From: Typhlomys cinereus
Taxonomy: Eukaryota; Chordata; Mammalia; Rodentia; Platacanthomyidae
Direction of reading: 5' to 3'
Length of the DNA: 64,000 bases
NCBI GenBank assembly: GCA_023101885.1
Contig: JALPQD010000407.1
Coordinates: forward strand, 1,927,418 to 1,991,417
In this document: positions 21,956 through 33,025 of the stretch, in pieces
How the letters are laid out: each line of letters begins with the position of its first letter
Numbering within the stretch: position 1 is the stretch's first letter
The notes under the pieces: generated by a model
The model's input: only the letters and a program-made list of their open reading frames with translations
What the model was told of the DNA's origin: nothing
Database searches by the model: none
Translations under genes and position numbers: made by a program

Positions 21956-23638
21956 TGTTGCAGTCGCCTGCACAGCGGCTGATAAATGACATCAAACAGC
22001 ATAAGGGACGAAGGGCCTTATTTTCTCTTACGATTCCTGGTTACATTTCTTTGTCCAGCGTGACAGGAGAGCTCGCACCAACACCAGGGCCGAGGGAACT
22101 GGCCGCACCATCACCGCATAACGTTAGGCTGAGAGGGGGACGTGTCGCTGTCCTGTAGCAACTGTGAACCTAACCCGAGGGGAGGTGCGAGGATTGAGAT
22201 TCTGACACAAGTGTCTTTTCACAGGAGGGCACAAGCAGACAACAGGCAGCCCCCAATCTTTATTTTGTACAGGATTTATACAGAAAGAGAAGATGTTAAA
22301 AACAGAGTGAGGGAATAAACGCAGTTGAAAATGCAGCTGTGTGAACCAGCTCATTGTTTCCCTTCCTTATCCACAGAATTCAAAGAATAGCCACAGCACT
22401 TCTTTGAGGCCCAAACAATTGATGAGCAAAGCATACTCTTGGCAGAATATTCACTTCTTTCAAGGTTAATAAGCAAGATTGTACTCTTGACCTCACTACT
22501 CAGGGCCCAAAAGTCTTCAAGATGGAGTTGCTCAGGGTCCCACAATTACGGGAACATGTCCTTATGTCCCACAGAAACTAAAAGAGCCGCCAAGCATTTC
22601 AAAACGCATCAGCACTCAGGACTCATGTGCCGGCCATGTGATTTATAACAGTCATCGGTAAATATGCTCCCCACAGGGATGATCCTTACTTGCCAGACCA
22701 GCATGTCTGGTCAAGTATACAGAAGGATGCCAACTCTCTCAACCAGCTCTCTGTGATTTATCCAGGGCCTAATCCCACCCACCATGGGCTGGGCCTTCCC
22801 CATCAGCCAGACAATCTCCTGCAGGTTTGCTCTGTGCTTAACTCAACCATTAATTCTCTACAAATGTGCCCAGAGCTCAAACCCTCAACTGTCAAGTTGA
22901 CACCTGTGCCTGACTATGACACTCTACCCCTTGTTAAATTGACACAAAAACATAGCACTTTTAAACTGTAACCTTCAATCCTTGTCCCCATAGATGTCCC
23001 CATAGATGTTAAAAGTTATCTTAAAAAATATAAATACATTTCATGGACAAATTTAAAATGTTCTCTTATTAAAACTTCAGTTCCAACATTTTAAAAGTTC
23101 AAAGTTTCTTAAACTTAAGAGTCTTAAATCAGAATAAGTTAAATACTTTAAAACAGATAACATTAAAACAGAAGGATCTTAAAATAAGAAAACACTAAAA
23201 AGATCAAAGTCCAACAAATCACATACAGCATCCTTTACTTCAATGTCCATCTTCTGTTGCTCGTCATGTAGTCAAGGCGGCTCAAAGATTCGAGGCATTC
23301 CCAGGCCCTGTTTGCAGCTTGAAGCTGTAAGAGCAGAGTTCCCCTGAACTGGGCTGAGTCTCCGCTCGCAGCCGTCCTCAGCATACATCCCACGGTTCTG
23401 GCATCTTCAGCACTCTGGGTTCCTCTGCAGCCACAAGCCTCACCTTCTCTCGCAGGAACTCTACGCCTGCACTTGGTGCCGAGCTTTTGCCGCTCTCCAC
23501 GAACCCTTCGGTAGTACACGAAAACCAGTATCACCCGAGGGACGCTGCCAGATTCCGAAGCGAGGTTGAAACGTAGCTTGGCCCACTCGAGTTACAGCTG
23601 CACCGACTTCAAGGTGATGCCTGTGCCTAAGCATGACA
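21956..23638 (-). mobile_element. MaLR/ERVL-like LTR element, non-autonomous
   Basis: Read on the minus strand. A 3' LTR (22921 down to 21956, interrupted by a foreign LTR) matches the solo LTR at 38317. Just outside its sense 5' end lies a purine-rich tract (aaggggtagag), where a polypurine primer is expected. AT-rich internal sequence follows to a short copy of the LTR 5' end at about 23600-23638 (tgtcatgcttaggcacagg in sense). Flanks are GGAAG (21951-21955) and GGAGG (23639-23643), a 4-of-5 duplication. The 5' LTR is nearly all deleted. No protein-coding remnant is seen. Confidence 0.65.
22143..22675 (-). mobile_element. Nested solo LTR, 533 bp, class II type
   Basis: In sense it runs TGTGGGGAGCATATTTACCG ... 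CAGCGACA. Flanks are a 6-bp duplication with one CpG change, GGGACG (22137-22142) and GGGATG (22676-22681). On the minus strand TATAAA lies at 22275-22280 and AATAAA at 22259-22264. It splits the MaLR-like LTR: ggctgagag resumes as gatgatcctta on the other side. The family is not identified and no internal viral genes are present. Confidence 0.8.
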
Positions 23639-23643
23639 GGAGG

Positions 23644-24233
23644 CACGCGTGGGCAGCGGCCCTAAGCAGCGACGGCCGCAGCACTGGCTGGCCACCAGAC
23701 CTGGCCATGCGGGCGCCTTGGGGGCTCTGGGGAAGCAATGCATGAAACCCTTGCCAGTGCACGTGAGTTGAGGATGAAGCCCCAGAAGCCCATCGCCCAC
23801 CCACCCCGTCCCAGGACCGGTGGGCACTGGAAAGGTGGAGCAGGCACGAGACCACCTCCACGTCGTCACAAAGGAACTGGGCCGCCGGGATCCGCACTAC
23901 GTGTCATCTGCTGACCTGCCTGCAGCCAGCCCTGGTCCCACACAGCAGCGGCGCCTTGAGAGCCACCCGGTCCCACAGGAAGCCTGAGTTTGCCAGAAGG
24001 AGGTTCTCTAAACAGGCCGCCAGTGCCCAGCCGCGAGGGGCCTGCCCGGGGCCACGGCCGCTCTACGTCAGCCTTTCACCCAACAGGCCAAAAGGGCGAT
24101 GTTCTCAATCTTGTTTATGATCTTCTGCCTCATGCTCCTCGTCCTTCCACAACTGTCCTGTGTCTAGGGCGCCCTTCATGCCAAAATCACAGAAGCTCAA
24201 GTCTCCTATGTAAACAGTCCAGCGCATGTGTGT
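23644..24233. other. Unique GC-rich non-coding sequence
   Basis: No recognised exon or repeat. Overlapping minus-strand frames (60-101 codons) lack domains. Confidence 0.4.
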
Positions 24234-24562
24234 GCCTCTAACCCGGCGTGACTCCCATGTGTGACTCTTAACCCAGCGTGACTCCCGCGTGTGACCCAGT
24301 GTGACTCCCACGCATGGCTCTAACCCAGCGTGACTCCCACGTGTGGCTCTAACCCAGCATGACTCCCCCGTGTGTGCCTCTAACCTGGTGTGACTCCCGC
24401 GTGTGACTCTAACGCGGTGTGACTCCCACGTGTGACCTAGTGTGACTCCCGCGCGTGACTCTAACCCAGCCCGACTATGTGTGGCTCTAACCCAGCCCAG
24501 TGTGTGTGTGACTCTAACCCAGTCTGGCCCATGTGTGACTCTAACCCAACGGATCATGTATG
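24234..24562. repeat. About 29-bp minisatellite, 11-12 degenerate copies
   Basis: The core gtgactcccacgtgtgactc, then taacccagc, repeats with variants cccgcgtg, cccatgtg and ccccgtgtg. Copies are heterogeneous and some lack the taacccagc half. Two copies keep CACGTG. Confidence 0.85.
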
Positions 24563-24985
24563 TGGACTCAGGCATGCCTGCAGTCCACTTTCCTTTCCAG
24601 GACTAGTTACGTGGCATGCAGCACAAACGCTTGTCACGCAGCATTGTTTGGAGAATGAGGAAACAGTCTGAACACATTCAGCATCGGCCCAATTTTCCAT
24701 TATTTTCAGTCTGTGTTGGTTGGAACAGCAGACGTGGAGCCCGGGTCGCTGAGGGTCTGCCAGTTCAGGGTTCTCGGAACACCTGCTTCTGACAGCATTT
24801 CCCACAGAGGACAAACAGTCACAGCACTGTTCTCATGTCCCTGGAAAGGACGCTTCTCTCCTGAGTCTTGTCGCTGGCTGGATGAACAATTAGGTTCTTT
24901 TGTTTCAGTTTGTTTTTAATTTCCAGGTTTCGTTTTCTTTTCTTGGCTTTAATTTTCGTCTTTGTTTGCACAAAACATCAACAAC
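24563..24985. other. Candidate conserved non-coding element
   Basis: Repeat-free AT-richer island with a SOX-like cattgttt, ccaattttccattattttca and, at the far end, a T-rich run (tttgtttttaatttccagg). It separates two minisatellites. Texture-based call. Confidence 0.35.
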
Positions 24986-25002
24986 CACAAGCTGCTTCTG
25001 CA

Positions 25003-25075
25003 GTCCACATCCCGCGCTGTCCCCCGGCAGCGTCTGCAGTCCACGCCCCGCGCTGTCCCCCAGCAGCTGATCCCC
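25003..25075. repeat. Two-copy 35-bp direct repeat
   Basis: tctgcagtccac, then cccgcgctgtcccc, occurs twice about 35 bp apart with three differences. Confidence 0.7.
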
Positions 25076-25262
25076 TGCAGTAGCATCTCTGGACTCGCGC
25101 ATGCATTTTTCTTTGTGCAACACAATGGGCTGCAGCTGTAACCCCGCTTTCCCTGCTGCAAAACCCAATGGCCCACAGCAGCAGTGACCCCCAAGTTCTC
25201 CCACAGGTCCATCACTGGCTGTCCATGCTGCTGCTTGTTTGGTCCTTCTCAAACCATCCACA

Positions 25263-25906
25263 GGGACATGCTGTGTGGACGAGAGAAGTCCTGCAGTGGG
25301 TGGGACATGCTGTGTAGACGGGAGAGGTCCTGCAGTGGGCGGGACATGCTGTGTGGACGGGCGAGGTCCTGCAGTGGGCTGGCAGGACATGCTGTGTGGA
25401 TGATCGAGGTCCTGCAGTGGGCGGGACATGCTGTGTGGACGAGAGAGGTCCTGCAGTGGGCTGGCAGGACATGCTGTGTGGACGAGAGAGGTCCTGCAGT
25501 GGGCGGGACATGCTGTGTGGACGAGAGAGGTCCTGCAGTGGGCGGGACATGCTGTGTGGACGAGAGAGGTCCTGCAGTGGGCTGGGACATGCTGTGTGGA
25601 CGGGCAAGGTCCTGCAGTGGGCTGGCAGGACATGCTGTGTGGACGAGCGAGGTCCTGCAGTGGGCTGGGACATGCTGTGTGGACGGGCGAGGTCCTGCAG
25701 TGGGTGAGGACATGCTGTGTAGACGGGCGAGGTCCTGCAGTGGGCTGGCAGGACATGCTGTGTGGATGAGCGAGGTCCTGCAGTGGGCTGGCAGGACATG
25801 CTGTGTGGACGGGCGAGGTCCTGCAGTGGGCTGGCAGGACATGCTGTGTGGACGGGCGAGGTCCTGCAGTGGGCTGGCAGGACATGCTGTGTGGACCGGC
25901 GAGGTC
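25263..25906. repeat. 39-43-bp minisatellite, 16 copies
   Basis: The core acatgctgtgtggacgggcg, then aggtcctgcagtggg, recurs in three lengths: 39 bp (gcggg junction), 40-41 bp and 43 bp (gctggcagg). The last five copies are all 43 bp and nearly identical, so the right edge is the youngest part. Minus frames stay open up to 406 codons. Confidence 0.95.
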
Positions 25907-26072
25907 CTGCGATGGCCAGCTGGGTTCCTGGACCCATGTGCTGCCCTCACAGCACTCGAGCATCCTACTGGGCCACATCCTCACTTGTCTGGACTTAGAC
26001 GCTCTCTGGGGGGCAGGGTGCAGCCCGTGCCAAGTTTCTACTTGTTCCTCTCTGTTCTGAAGCCTGGAGGGT

Positions 26073-26074
26073 GG

Positions 26075-26116
<42 letters not shown>
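26073..26116. repeat. (TG)n microsatellite
   Basis: About 20 uninterrupted TG dinucleotides, leading directly into an antisense SINE as is common for SINE tails. Confidence 0.95.
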
Positions 26117-26119
<3 letters not shown>

Positions 26120-26425
26120 ATGCACATATAGTGTATGGATAGCTGCACGTGTGCAGGGGAATACACACGTGTGGCAAGCATGTACACGTGCACATGCATG
26201 TGTGCATGTGGCAGCCAGAGGTCAGCATGGGTGTCATTCACTAGAAACTGTTGGCTTTGTTTTGAGACAGGGATTGGCTCAAGCCCAATGATTCGGCTCT
26301 GCCGGCCGGTAAGTCCCAGGGATCCGCCCGTCTCCGGGGCCGCAAGCATGCGCCACCACACTCGCTTTTCTGCGGGTTCTGGGGAGTCAGCCAGGTCTCG
26401 TACTTACACAGCACGCACTTCCCCA
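26117..26425 (-). mobile_element. Antisense B4-like SINE
   Basis: The plus strand shows atgtggcagccagaggtcag, ggctttgttttgagacaggg, cagggatccgcccgtctcc, aagcatgcgccaccacactc and ctgcgggttctgggg, the usual antisense B4 order. The (TG)n at 26073 is its tail. Confidence 0.7.
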
Positions 26426-26487
26426 ACGGGGCGTCTCCAGTAGCGTGTCCTCGGTTGATCTTTATACTGGGAACATCTCCCCCAGAA

Positions 26488-26538
26488 GAGGAGAGAGGAC
26501 GGGAGGGGAAGGACGGGAGGGGAGAGGAAGGCTGGATG
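26488..26538. repeat. Polypurine GGGAGGGGA tract
   Basis: About 50 bp of near-pure G/A on the plus strand (gaggacgggaggggaaggac, repeated). Such mirror-like purine tracts can adopt triplex or quadruplex structure. Confidence 0.7.
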
Positions 26539-26634
26539 GGCTCTAGCTGTGGGGCTGAGCGGATCCGGATCCGTGTGAGTGAGAGAAGGGCAGCAGTGTC
26601 CTGGGAAGCCATGACTTAGGGATGCATGTTCCCC

Positions 26635-26880
26635 ACGGAGCATAGTACTGCACTAAAGCCTCCATTTGTCATTTGGCCGAACAACTCTGGGCTTACGCAA
26701 CATGAATTACGTTTTGTAATGGCTCTGTCCTGGGGTCTTCTGGGGAAAATACTCTTTTCAGCAAGACAAAGCAAACCGCAGGCATTCCTGAAGGGGCTTC
26801 ATGCTTGTACGTGGAAACACATTTAATCTGACATAGTACTCTAATGACCGTTGTTTCCTTCTACTAAATACAGAATGCGC
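26635..26880. other. Candidate conserved non-coding element
   Basis: AT-richer repeat-free island: ccatttgtcatttggccgaa, catgaattacgttttgtaat, cacatttaatctgacatag. Sharp change to GC-rich DNA on both sides. One of the better texture-based candidates. Confidence 0.4.
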
Positions 26881-26949
26881 TCTGCCCATCCAAGCGAGCG
26901 TGGCGCTCTCCTGACAGAAACGGCCCAAGGCCAGCGGAAGGTGCCCGAA

Positions 26950-27100
26950 GGCAGGGTTGCAGCCAGCCTGCGGGGGAAGAGGGGTCATCGCAGCCAGCCT
27001 GCAGGGGTGGGGGTGTCACAGCTGAGAGGGGCAGTCTGCAGGAGGGTTGCAGCCAGCCTGCAGGGGGCAGCGGCCTGCAGGGGGTGGCAGCCCTGCAGTG
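26950..27100. repeat. Degenerate GCAGCCAGCCTGCAGGGG repeat
   Basis: The phrase gcagccagcctgcagggg occurs three times with irregular 45-60-bp spacing plus partial copies (ggcctgcagggggtgg). A decayed or nascent minisatellite. Confidence 0.65.
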
Positions 27101-28507
27101 CACTCAAGAGGAGACTAGGCTGTCCTAGAACCTAACTGTCCTGAGAGCACGCTCACAGCCCCCAGAACCCTCTGTGGCTGACCCTGTGTTCCACAGCACA
27201 TTTGCAAGGACACTGGGAAGAACATTTGCAAGGACCTGCCAGGGACCATTGTACTTAGAGACAGACAGGTCAGGAGGTAGAGACTGGCCGTGCCCATCCC
27301 AACTGTCAATGCAGACCCAAGCTGTGAGGGGCGGTAGCAAGCCCCAGCCATGTCTTCTGCAACCCGCCTGTAAGGACAGCTTGTACCAGCCCCTGCCACC
27401 ATGTGCTAGCCTTCAGGATCCAGCGTTCTGACTTACTTGGGTCACAGGAAGACCCCAAAGGGCCCTCCAAGGATTCAGGACCAGAGATCACCACTACACA
27501 GAAGGCCGATTTAAAGAGTGGTGCAGGCTCGCGTGGCTGCCACCGCCACAGCCGCCCAGAAGCAAATATCTTCACCACAAAGGTTTACTAGTGAGTCAGG
27601 ACCCCCTCGGCGATTCACCAAGGCAGGACAGGTGCTTGCTAGGGTCCGGCTTGAGATGAAAGACAGTGGAGACCTCAAGAATAAGGTGCAGAGCCAGGCC
27701 GGCCGGGGAGGGGGGGACACTGTCTCCCTCTCTCCCTCTGCTCAGGGAAGGCGGAGGTCTGGGGTAGAGGCAGTGTTCTGGTCCCGCAGGCCCGAGGCTC
27801 AACATCCAAGATCAGGGTGCGGCCTGTTCAGGTTCTGGTGAGGGCTGGCGGCCCCCTCACGGTGCCCTGGGGCCAGGGATCCAGCAGAGTTCAGCACAGA
27901 CGCAGCGGCAGCCGGTAGCAATGTGAGTCCCGCCTTTACACAGCGCCTGATGTTTGCCGCTCTGGGAGCCAAAGCTGAGGAAGACACTTCAGCCCCCAGC
28001 GCGGCCTGTGCTTTGAGTCCCCTGACGTGCGGGGCTCGAGCTGACTGTCCACAGTTCTTCCGGCGTCTCACACAAGATACAGCCCGAACTCCATCTTGGG
28101 GGAAGGTCTAGAGCAGACGACTCTAGGTCTCCCCAGATCTGCTCTGCAGACATGCAGATGTGACCATCAGGAGGAGAAGCTCGCCCTGCCGTGCCATGTT
28201 CCCAGTACGCATGCTCTGTGCCAGTTTGTCTCATCTGGTGACTGCAGAGCCCTGGGCTTTGCACTTGTGTGTGAGACAGGAGCATCTCTCGGACCAGCTG
28301 AGGGAAGAGATGCTTTCGAAGGGAGCCACACATGCTGGGGGCAGGTCTCACCATCCGAGATGTAAAGTGACCGAGGGGAGGGTTCTGACAGCTGACTTGG
28401 TCCCCAGGGATCCTGGGATCCAGCTTCCCACTGTACCCAGTCCACTGCTGTCTACAACCCCTCAGTGACTAGAAAAGCAGAGACCTGGTGGGTCACTGTT
28501 AGTCAGT
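27101..28507. other. Unique GC-rich non-coding sequence
   Basis: No recognised repeat or exon over 1.4 kb. Overlapping frames of 60-121 codons occur on both strands. A short G-rich run (ggccggggagggggggacac) lies near 27700. Confidence 0.4.
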
Positions 28508-28905
28508 GGGCACGAGCGGCATGCAGGGTCCTCAGGATAGGGAGTGGCATGCAGTGTCCACAGGATAGGGAGCAGCATGCAGGGTCCGCAGGATAAGGAG
28601 CGGCATGCAGGGTCCGCAGGATGGACAGTGGGCACGAGCAGCATGCAGGGTCCGCGGGATGGACAGTGGGCATGAGCAGCATGCAGGGTCCGCAGGATGG
28701 ACAGGGGCCCGAGCAGCATGCAGGGTCCGCAGGATAAGGAGCGGCATGCAGGGTCCGCAGGATAAGGAGCGGCATGCAGGGTCCGCAGGATGGACAGTGG
28801 GCACGAGCAGCATGCAGGGTCCTCAGGATGGACAGTGGGCATGAGCTGCATGCAGGGTCCGCAGGATGGGGAGCAGCATGCAGGGTCCGCAGGATGGACA
28901 GATCA
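28508..28905. repeat. 28/38-bp composite minisatellite, 12 copies
   Basis: Every unit starts gcatgcagggtccgcaggat. It continues either as a short form (aaggagcg, 28 bp) or a long form (ggacagtgggcacgagca, 38 bp). Long and short forms come in runs. Each unit has a GCATGC palindrome. Confidence 0.9.
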
Positions 28906-28936
28906 GACATGTCTTATTTCTAAGTGAGGCAACCCA

Positions 28937-29010
28937 CAGGTCAAGCCCAGGTGCACCATGGCCTTTCAATTCCCAGGTCAAGCCCAGGTGCACCATGGCC
29001 TTTCAATTCC
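28937..29010. repeat. 37-bp perfect direct duplication
   Basis: The 37-bp segment beginning caggtcaagcccaggtgcac occurs twice in tandem (28937-28973 and 28974-29010) with no difference seen, so it is very recent or homogenised. Confidence 0.95.
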
Positions 29011-30094
29011 AAGTTGGCCTCACACACCCACCTCCTGCCTGAACTTGCATTCCACGCACCCCCACATTCTCCCCTCAGCTGGCACTCAGCTCCCACGCAC
29101 TTTCTCTGGGTGCAGGCCGTGTCCATCAAGGGACAGACCCCAAGGAAAGGTTACATCAAGTTCAGCTTCCTGCAGCAAGAGTCCCCAGCAGCAGCGGGGC
29201 ACAGGCTGGCTCAGCCAGCTGACTGCTGTTTGACCCACGTCTCGGGAAGCCTTCTGAGCGATTTCAGCAAACTACCTCAGTGGTGTTCCCCACCAACGGG
29301 ACTGAACAGCCACACACTTCTGCTTCTGTCCAGTTTTGTGTCCCCCGACCTCTGCCATCGGTTCCTCGAAACCCAGGAACAGAGAGACAGCCCCGGGCCC
29401 TGCGACGTCGGCCAAGCCTTGTCCACAATCAAAGCACAAGTCTGCGCGCAGGGGTCAGGGCTACAGAGCAGTGTCGATGGGAGGATAACAGTTTATCCAC
29501 AGCGATACGTCGCCCGGAGCCCGCCGTCCTCACCCACTGTCTGTAGAACCCCTGCGGGATGGATCGCGCTACATGGAAACGGGAGGGCTGCAGGCCAGGA
29601 TGGATGCTCCCGCCGGCGAGGGAGATACCGCCGTGATGGATGCCCCTCTAATGGGCAGAAGAGGAATGGGAGCCGCACGCCAGCCGCTCGGCCTCCATGC
29701 ATCTTGCGGCGGAGCGGAGATTCTAATCTCAGCCACTCGCTCACTCACATCCGTCTTCCTCCTCCCCTACCTGAGAACCCTCGGGCCCAGGAAGGCTGCC
29801 GGGAGCCAGCCATTGAGGACGTGTTGGGGGGCCAAGCAGGGAGCAGAGTGGTTAGTGTTGCAGCTCGATGGTCGGCTGGCCCAAGCTGGTCACGGAGGGC
29901 CCTTTAGGGCAAAGAAGAGGCTGTGGGGCTCCTTTCATTCTGATCCCCCAGGTACCCCGAGTAATCTTTCATCTCCCCCTCTCAGTATCCAGAAGGTTCT
30001 GCATCCTCCAGCTCCACTTAAGGTTAAGGGAGAAGTCATCAGGGCAGTTGGTACAATGGACTGGAATGCAGACCCAGAAAAACAGAACCCTAAG
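29011..30094. other. Unique sequence, moderately CpG-rich centre
   Basis: A 327-codon plus frame (28924-29907) is the longest outside an array, but it begins inside the 37-bp duplication and shows no domain. Around 29490-29760 CpGs are frequent (gatacgtcgcccggagcccg, ccgccggcgagggagatacc), so a small CpG-rich regulatory region is possible. Confidence 0.4.
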
Positions 30095-31405
30095 ATACAG
30101 TGAGCCCCAGCATAGAGCGAACCCCAGCAAAGAGTGAACCCTAACATACAGTGAGCCCCAGCATAGAGCGAACCCCAACATACAGTGAGCCGCAGCATAG
30201 AGCGAACCCCAGCAAAGAGTGAACCCCAACATACAGTGAGCCCCAGCATAGAGCGAACCCCAACATACAGTGAGCCGCAGCATAGAGCGAACCCCAGCAA
30301 AGAGTGAACCCCAACATACAGTGAGCCCCAGCAAAGAGCAAACCCCAACATACAGTGAGCCGCAGCATAGAGCGAACCCCAACATACAGTGAGCCCCAGC
30401 ATAGAGCGAACCCTAACATACAGTGAGCCCCAGCATAGAGCGAACCCCAACATACAGTGAGCCGCAGCATAGAGCGAACCCCAACATACAGTGAGCCCCA
30501 GCATAGAGCGAACCCTAATATACAGTGAGCCCCAGCATAGAGCGAACCCTAATATACAGTGAGCCCCAGCATAGAGTGAACCCTAACATACAGTGAGCCC
30601 CAGCATAGAGCGAACCCTAACATACAGTGAGCCCCAGCATAGAGCGAACCCCAACATACAGTGAGCCCCAGCATAGAGCGAACCCTAATATACAGTGAGC
30701 CCCAGCATAGAGTGAACCCTAACATACAGTGCATCTCCAACATACAGTGAGCCCCAGCATAGAGCGAACCCCAACATACAGTGAGCCCCAGCATAGAGTG
30801 AACCCCAACATACAGTGAGCCCCAGCATAGAGTGAACCCCAGCATAGAGTGAACCCTAACATACAGTGAGCCCTAACATACAGTGAGCCCCAGAAAAGAG
30901 TGAGCCCTAACAGTGAACCCCAGCAGAGAGCGAACTCTAACATACAGTGAGCCCCAGCATAGAGCGAACCCCAACATACAGTGAGCCCCAGTATAGAGTG
31001 AACCCCAGCATAGAGTGAATCCCCAACATACAGTGAGCCCCAGCATAGAGTGAACCCCAACATACAGTGAGCCCCAACATACAGTGAACCCTAACATACA
31101 GTGAGCCCCAACATACAGTGAGCCCCAACATACAGTGAACCCTAACATACAGTGAGCCCCAACATACAGTGAGCCCCAGCAAAGAGTGAACCCTAACATA
31201 CAGTGAATCCCCAACATACAGTGAGCCCCAGCATAGAGCGAACCCTAACATACAGTGAGCCCCAGTATAGAGCGAACCCCAACATACAGTGAGCCCCAGT
31301 ATAGAGCGAACCCCAGCATACAGTGAGTCCCAGCATAGAGTGAGTTCCAGCGTAGAGTGACCCCAGCATAGAGTGAACCCCAGCGTAGAGTGAACCCCAA
31401 CAGAC
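30095..31405. repeat. 34-bp minisatellite built from two 17-bp halves
   Basis: The 17-bp halves gtgagccccagcataga and gcgaaccccaacataca alternate for 1.3 kb (about 38 dimers). They share the skeleton GnGaaCCCnAnCATAnA, so a 17-bp ancestor duplicated, diverged, then spread as a dimer. Half-units out of order appear near 30730, 30880-30940 and 31060-31180. Minus-strand frames are open by lack of stops. Confidence 0.95.
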
Positions 31406-31449
31406 TGGACCCCAGCACAGACTCAGACTCTGGTGACTCTAATGCACTT

Positions 31450-31723
31450 GCTGGTTGTGACGCATCTCGGGTGGTCCTGGTTGCGGTGCATCTCGGGTGG
31501 TCCTGGTTGTGACGCATCTCGGGTGGTCCTGGTTGTGACGCGCATCTCGGGTGGTCCTGGTTGTGGTGCATCTCGGGTGGTCCTGGTTGCGGTGCATCTC
31601 GGGGGGTCCTGGTTGCGGTGCATCTCGGGGGGTCCTGGTTGCGGTGCATCTCGGGTGGTCCTGGTTGCGGTGCATCTCGGGTGGTCCTGGTTGTGACGCG
31701 CATCTCGGGTGGTCCTGGTTGTG
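31450..31723. repeat. 26-28-bp minisatellite, 10 copies
   Basis: The core gcatctcgggtggtcctggt, then tgcggt, repeats. Variants tgtgac and tgtgacgc make 28-bp units and a ggggggt variant marks two adjacent copies. Confidence 0.95.
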
Positions 31724-32699
31724 GGGTGTGGACAGCGCGTGTGCCACACGTGTGGGCACGGGGACTTCTTTCTGTTCAGTTGTGATGTGAACTGAAAACG
31801 CCTCTGAATGTGGTGTATAGATTATGTCAGTGGTTCTGTAGCATATTAATTTCTCAGGAAACGCAAAGTTCAGAGCAAGTTGCTCAGATGCGCTGTAGAA
31901 GCAGACACAGCACTGGGGAGACTCCGCAGGATGGAGCCCGCGGTGGGCCAGTGGAGCACAGAACCTGGCCTGAGGGAAGGAAGTGGGCAGACTGGGCTGT
32001 AACCCCAGGGTCGGGTCACCCGGGCAGCCCGACTGAGGAGTCAACACTTGCAGCGTTCAGCACGGAGTGCCCACGACGTGTCCAGAAGGGAGGACGGCAG
32101 GGAGGGGCCCCAGAGTGGAGGAAGACACCCCCCGGAGAGGCCCAGTGTCCACCACCCACTGGGCAAGTCCTGCGGCCAGATGCAGCCGAGCGCGGTGCGG
32201 ACAAGGCTGATTCGGTCCCGCGCTTTGGGCCGAGGCTCCTGTCTGGCATGGAGGTGCTGGGCCGGCTCTGGTTGTCCTCACAGGATGATCCACAGCATGT
32301 GGGCCGAGCCCATCGAGCCACTGGGCATGCTCACTGCGGAGTGTATGCCCGGGTAACTTTCTGATCCCCGGGTAGTCAGGGGAGGCCGCAGCCAGCGCTC
32401 CTGCCAGGTCACAGAGGCGGGGGGCTTCCAGCCACGGTCCTATTCCCGAGGCCCCTGGCTGGCCTCCGGGTGCCCAGGAACCCTCTGCACCTGCCGCAGC
32501 CATCCATGCCATCAGTCCTTAGGGACCTGAAGTCAGCAAGGGAGAGGCGGGGAGGGAGACTGGCCCAGGAGACGCGCTGACCTTTGAGAACAGCCGGGAT
32601 CAGTGAGGGAAGCAGAAAGCCACAAACTACAGCTCAGTGGACACTCCTCCTGCTCTTGCCTGGGGAGGGGGTGGAGAAACTGCTCGTGTCAGCACCAGA
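31724..32699. other. Unique non-coding sequence
   Basis: AT-richer at 31780-31880 (gtagcatattaatttctcag), then GC-rich. A 184-codon plus frame (31810-32364) overlaps a 151-codon minus frame (32057-32512). Neither has a recognisable domain. Confidence 0.4.
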
Positions 32700-33025
32700 A
32701 TTCAGACCCCCAGATCCAGCATAAACTCCAGGTGGACAAGGTGGACCATCTGTAATTCCAGCCCTGGTGGCAGAATCTTGGAGCCCCCACCGCAGGCTGG
32801 ATGACCAGACTAGCCCTGGTATCAGTGAACCCCAAAGGTATAACCCTTCAGGTTTAATTAGAGGCCCAGACTCACAACAATAAGGTGGAAAAGCAATTGA
32901 AAATAATGCCTGATATCACCCTTAGGACCCCCACATACACCCGGATGCATGTACATTGATCCACATGCAAATATGCATACACACAGTGTGCACCCCATAA
33001 TCACATGCACACATTAAAAAAGAAA
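32700..33025 (+). mobile_element. Degraded B3-like SINE with CA/A-rich tail
   Basis: Order resembles rodent B3: agatccagcataaactcca, ggtggaccatctgtaattcc, agccctggtggcagaatctt, ccagactagccctgg, then a CA/TGCA-rich tail ending in an A-rich run at 33014-33030. Strongly diverged. Confidence 0.5.

Noticed and set aside
22143..22675. Retroviral genes next to the LTRs
   Set aside because: No gag, pol or env remnant adjoins either class II LTR; both look like solo LTRs.
22922..23240. AT-rich block with repeated ttaaaa/aagtc words, considered as a satellite or conserved element
   Set aside because: It lies between an LTR with its purine tract and a stub of the other LTR, so internal LTR-element sequence explains it better.
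24905..26125. 406-codon minus frame
   Set aside because: Driven by the 39-43-bp minisatellite and an adjacent (TG)n tract.
29370..29760. CpG island / promoter
   Set aside because: CpGs are frequent but patchy and no transcript or exon follows; left as a note on the unique segment.
28924..29907. 327-codon plus frame, the longest outside an array
   Set aside because: Starts within a 37-bp duplication, passes through compositionally varied sequence and shows no recognisable domain.
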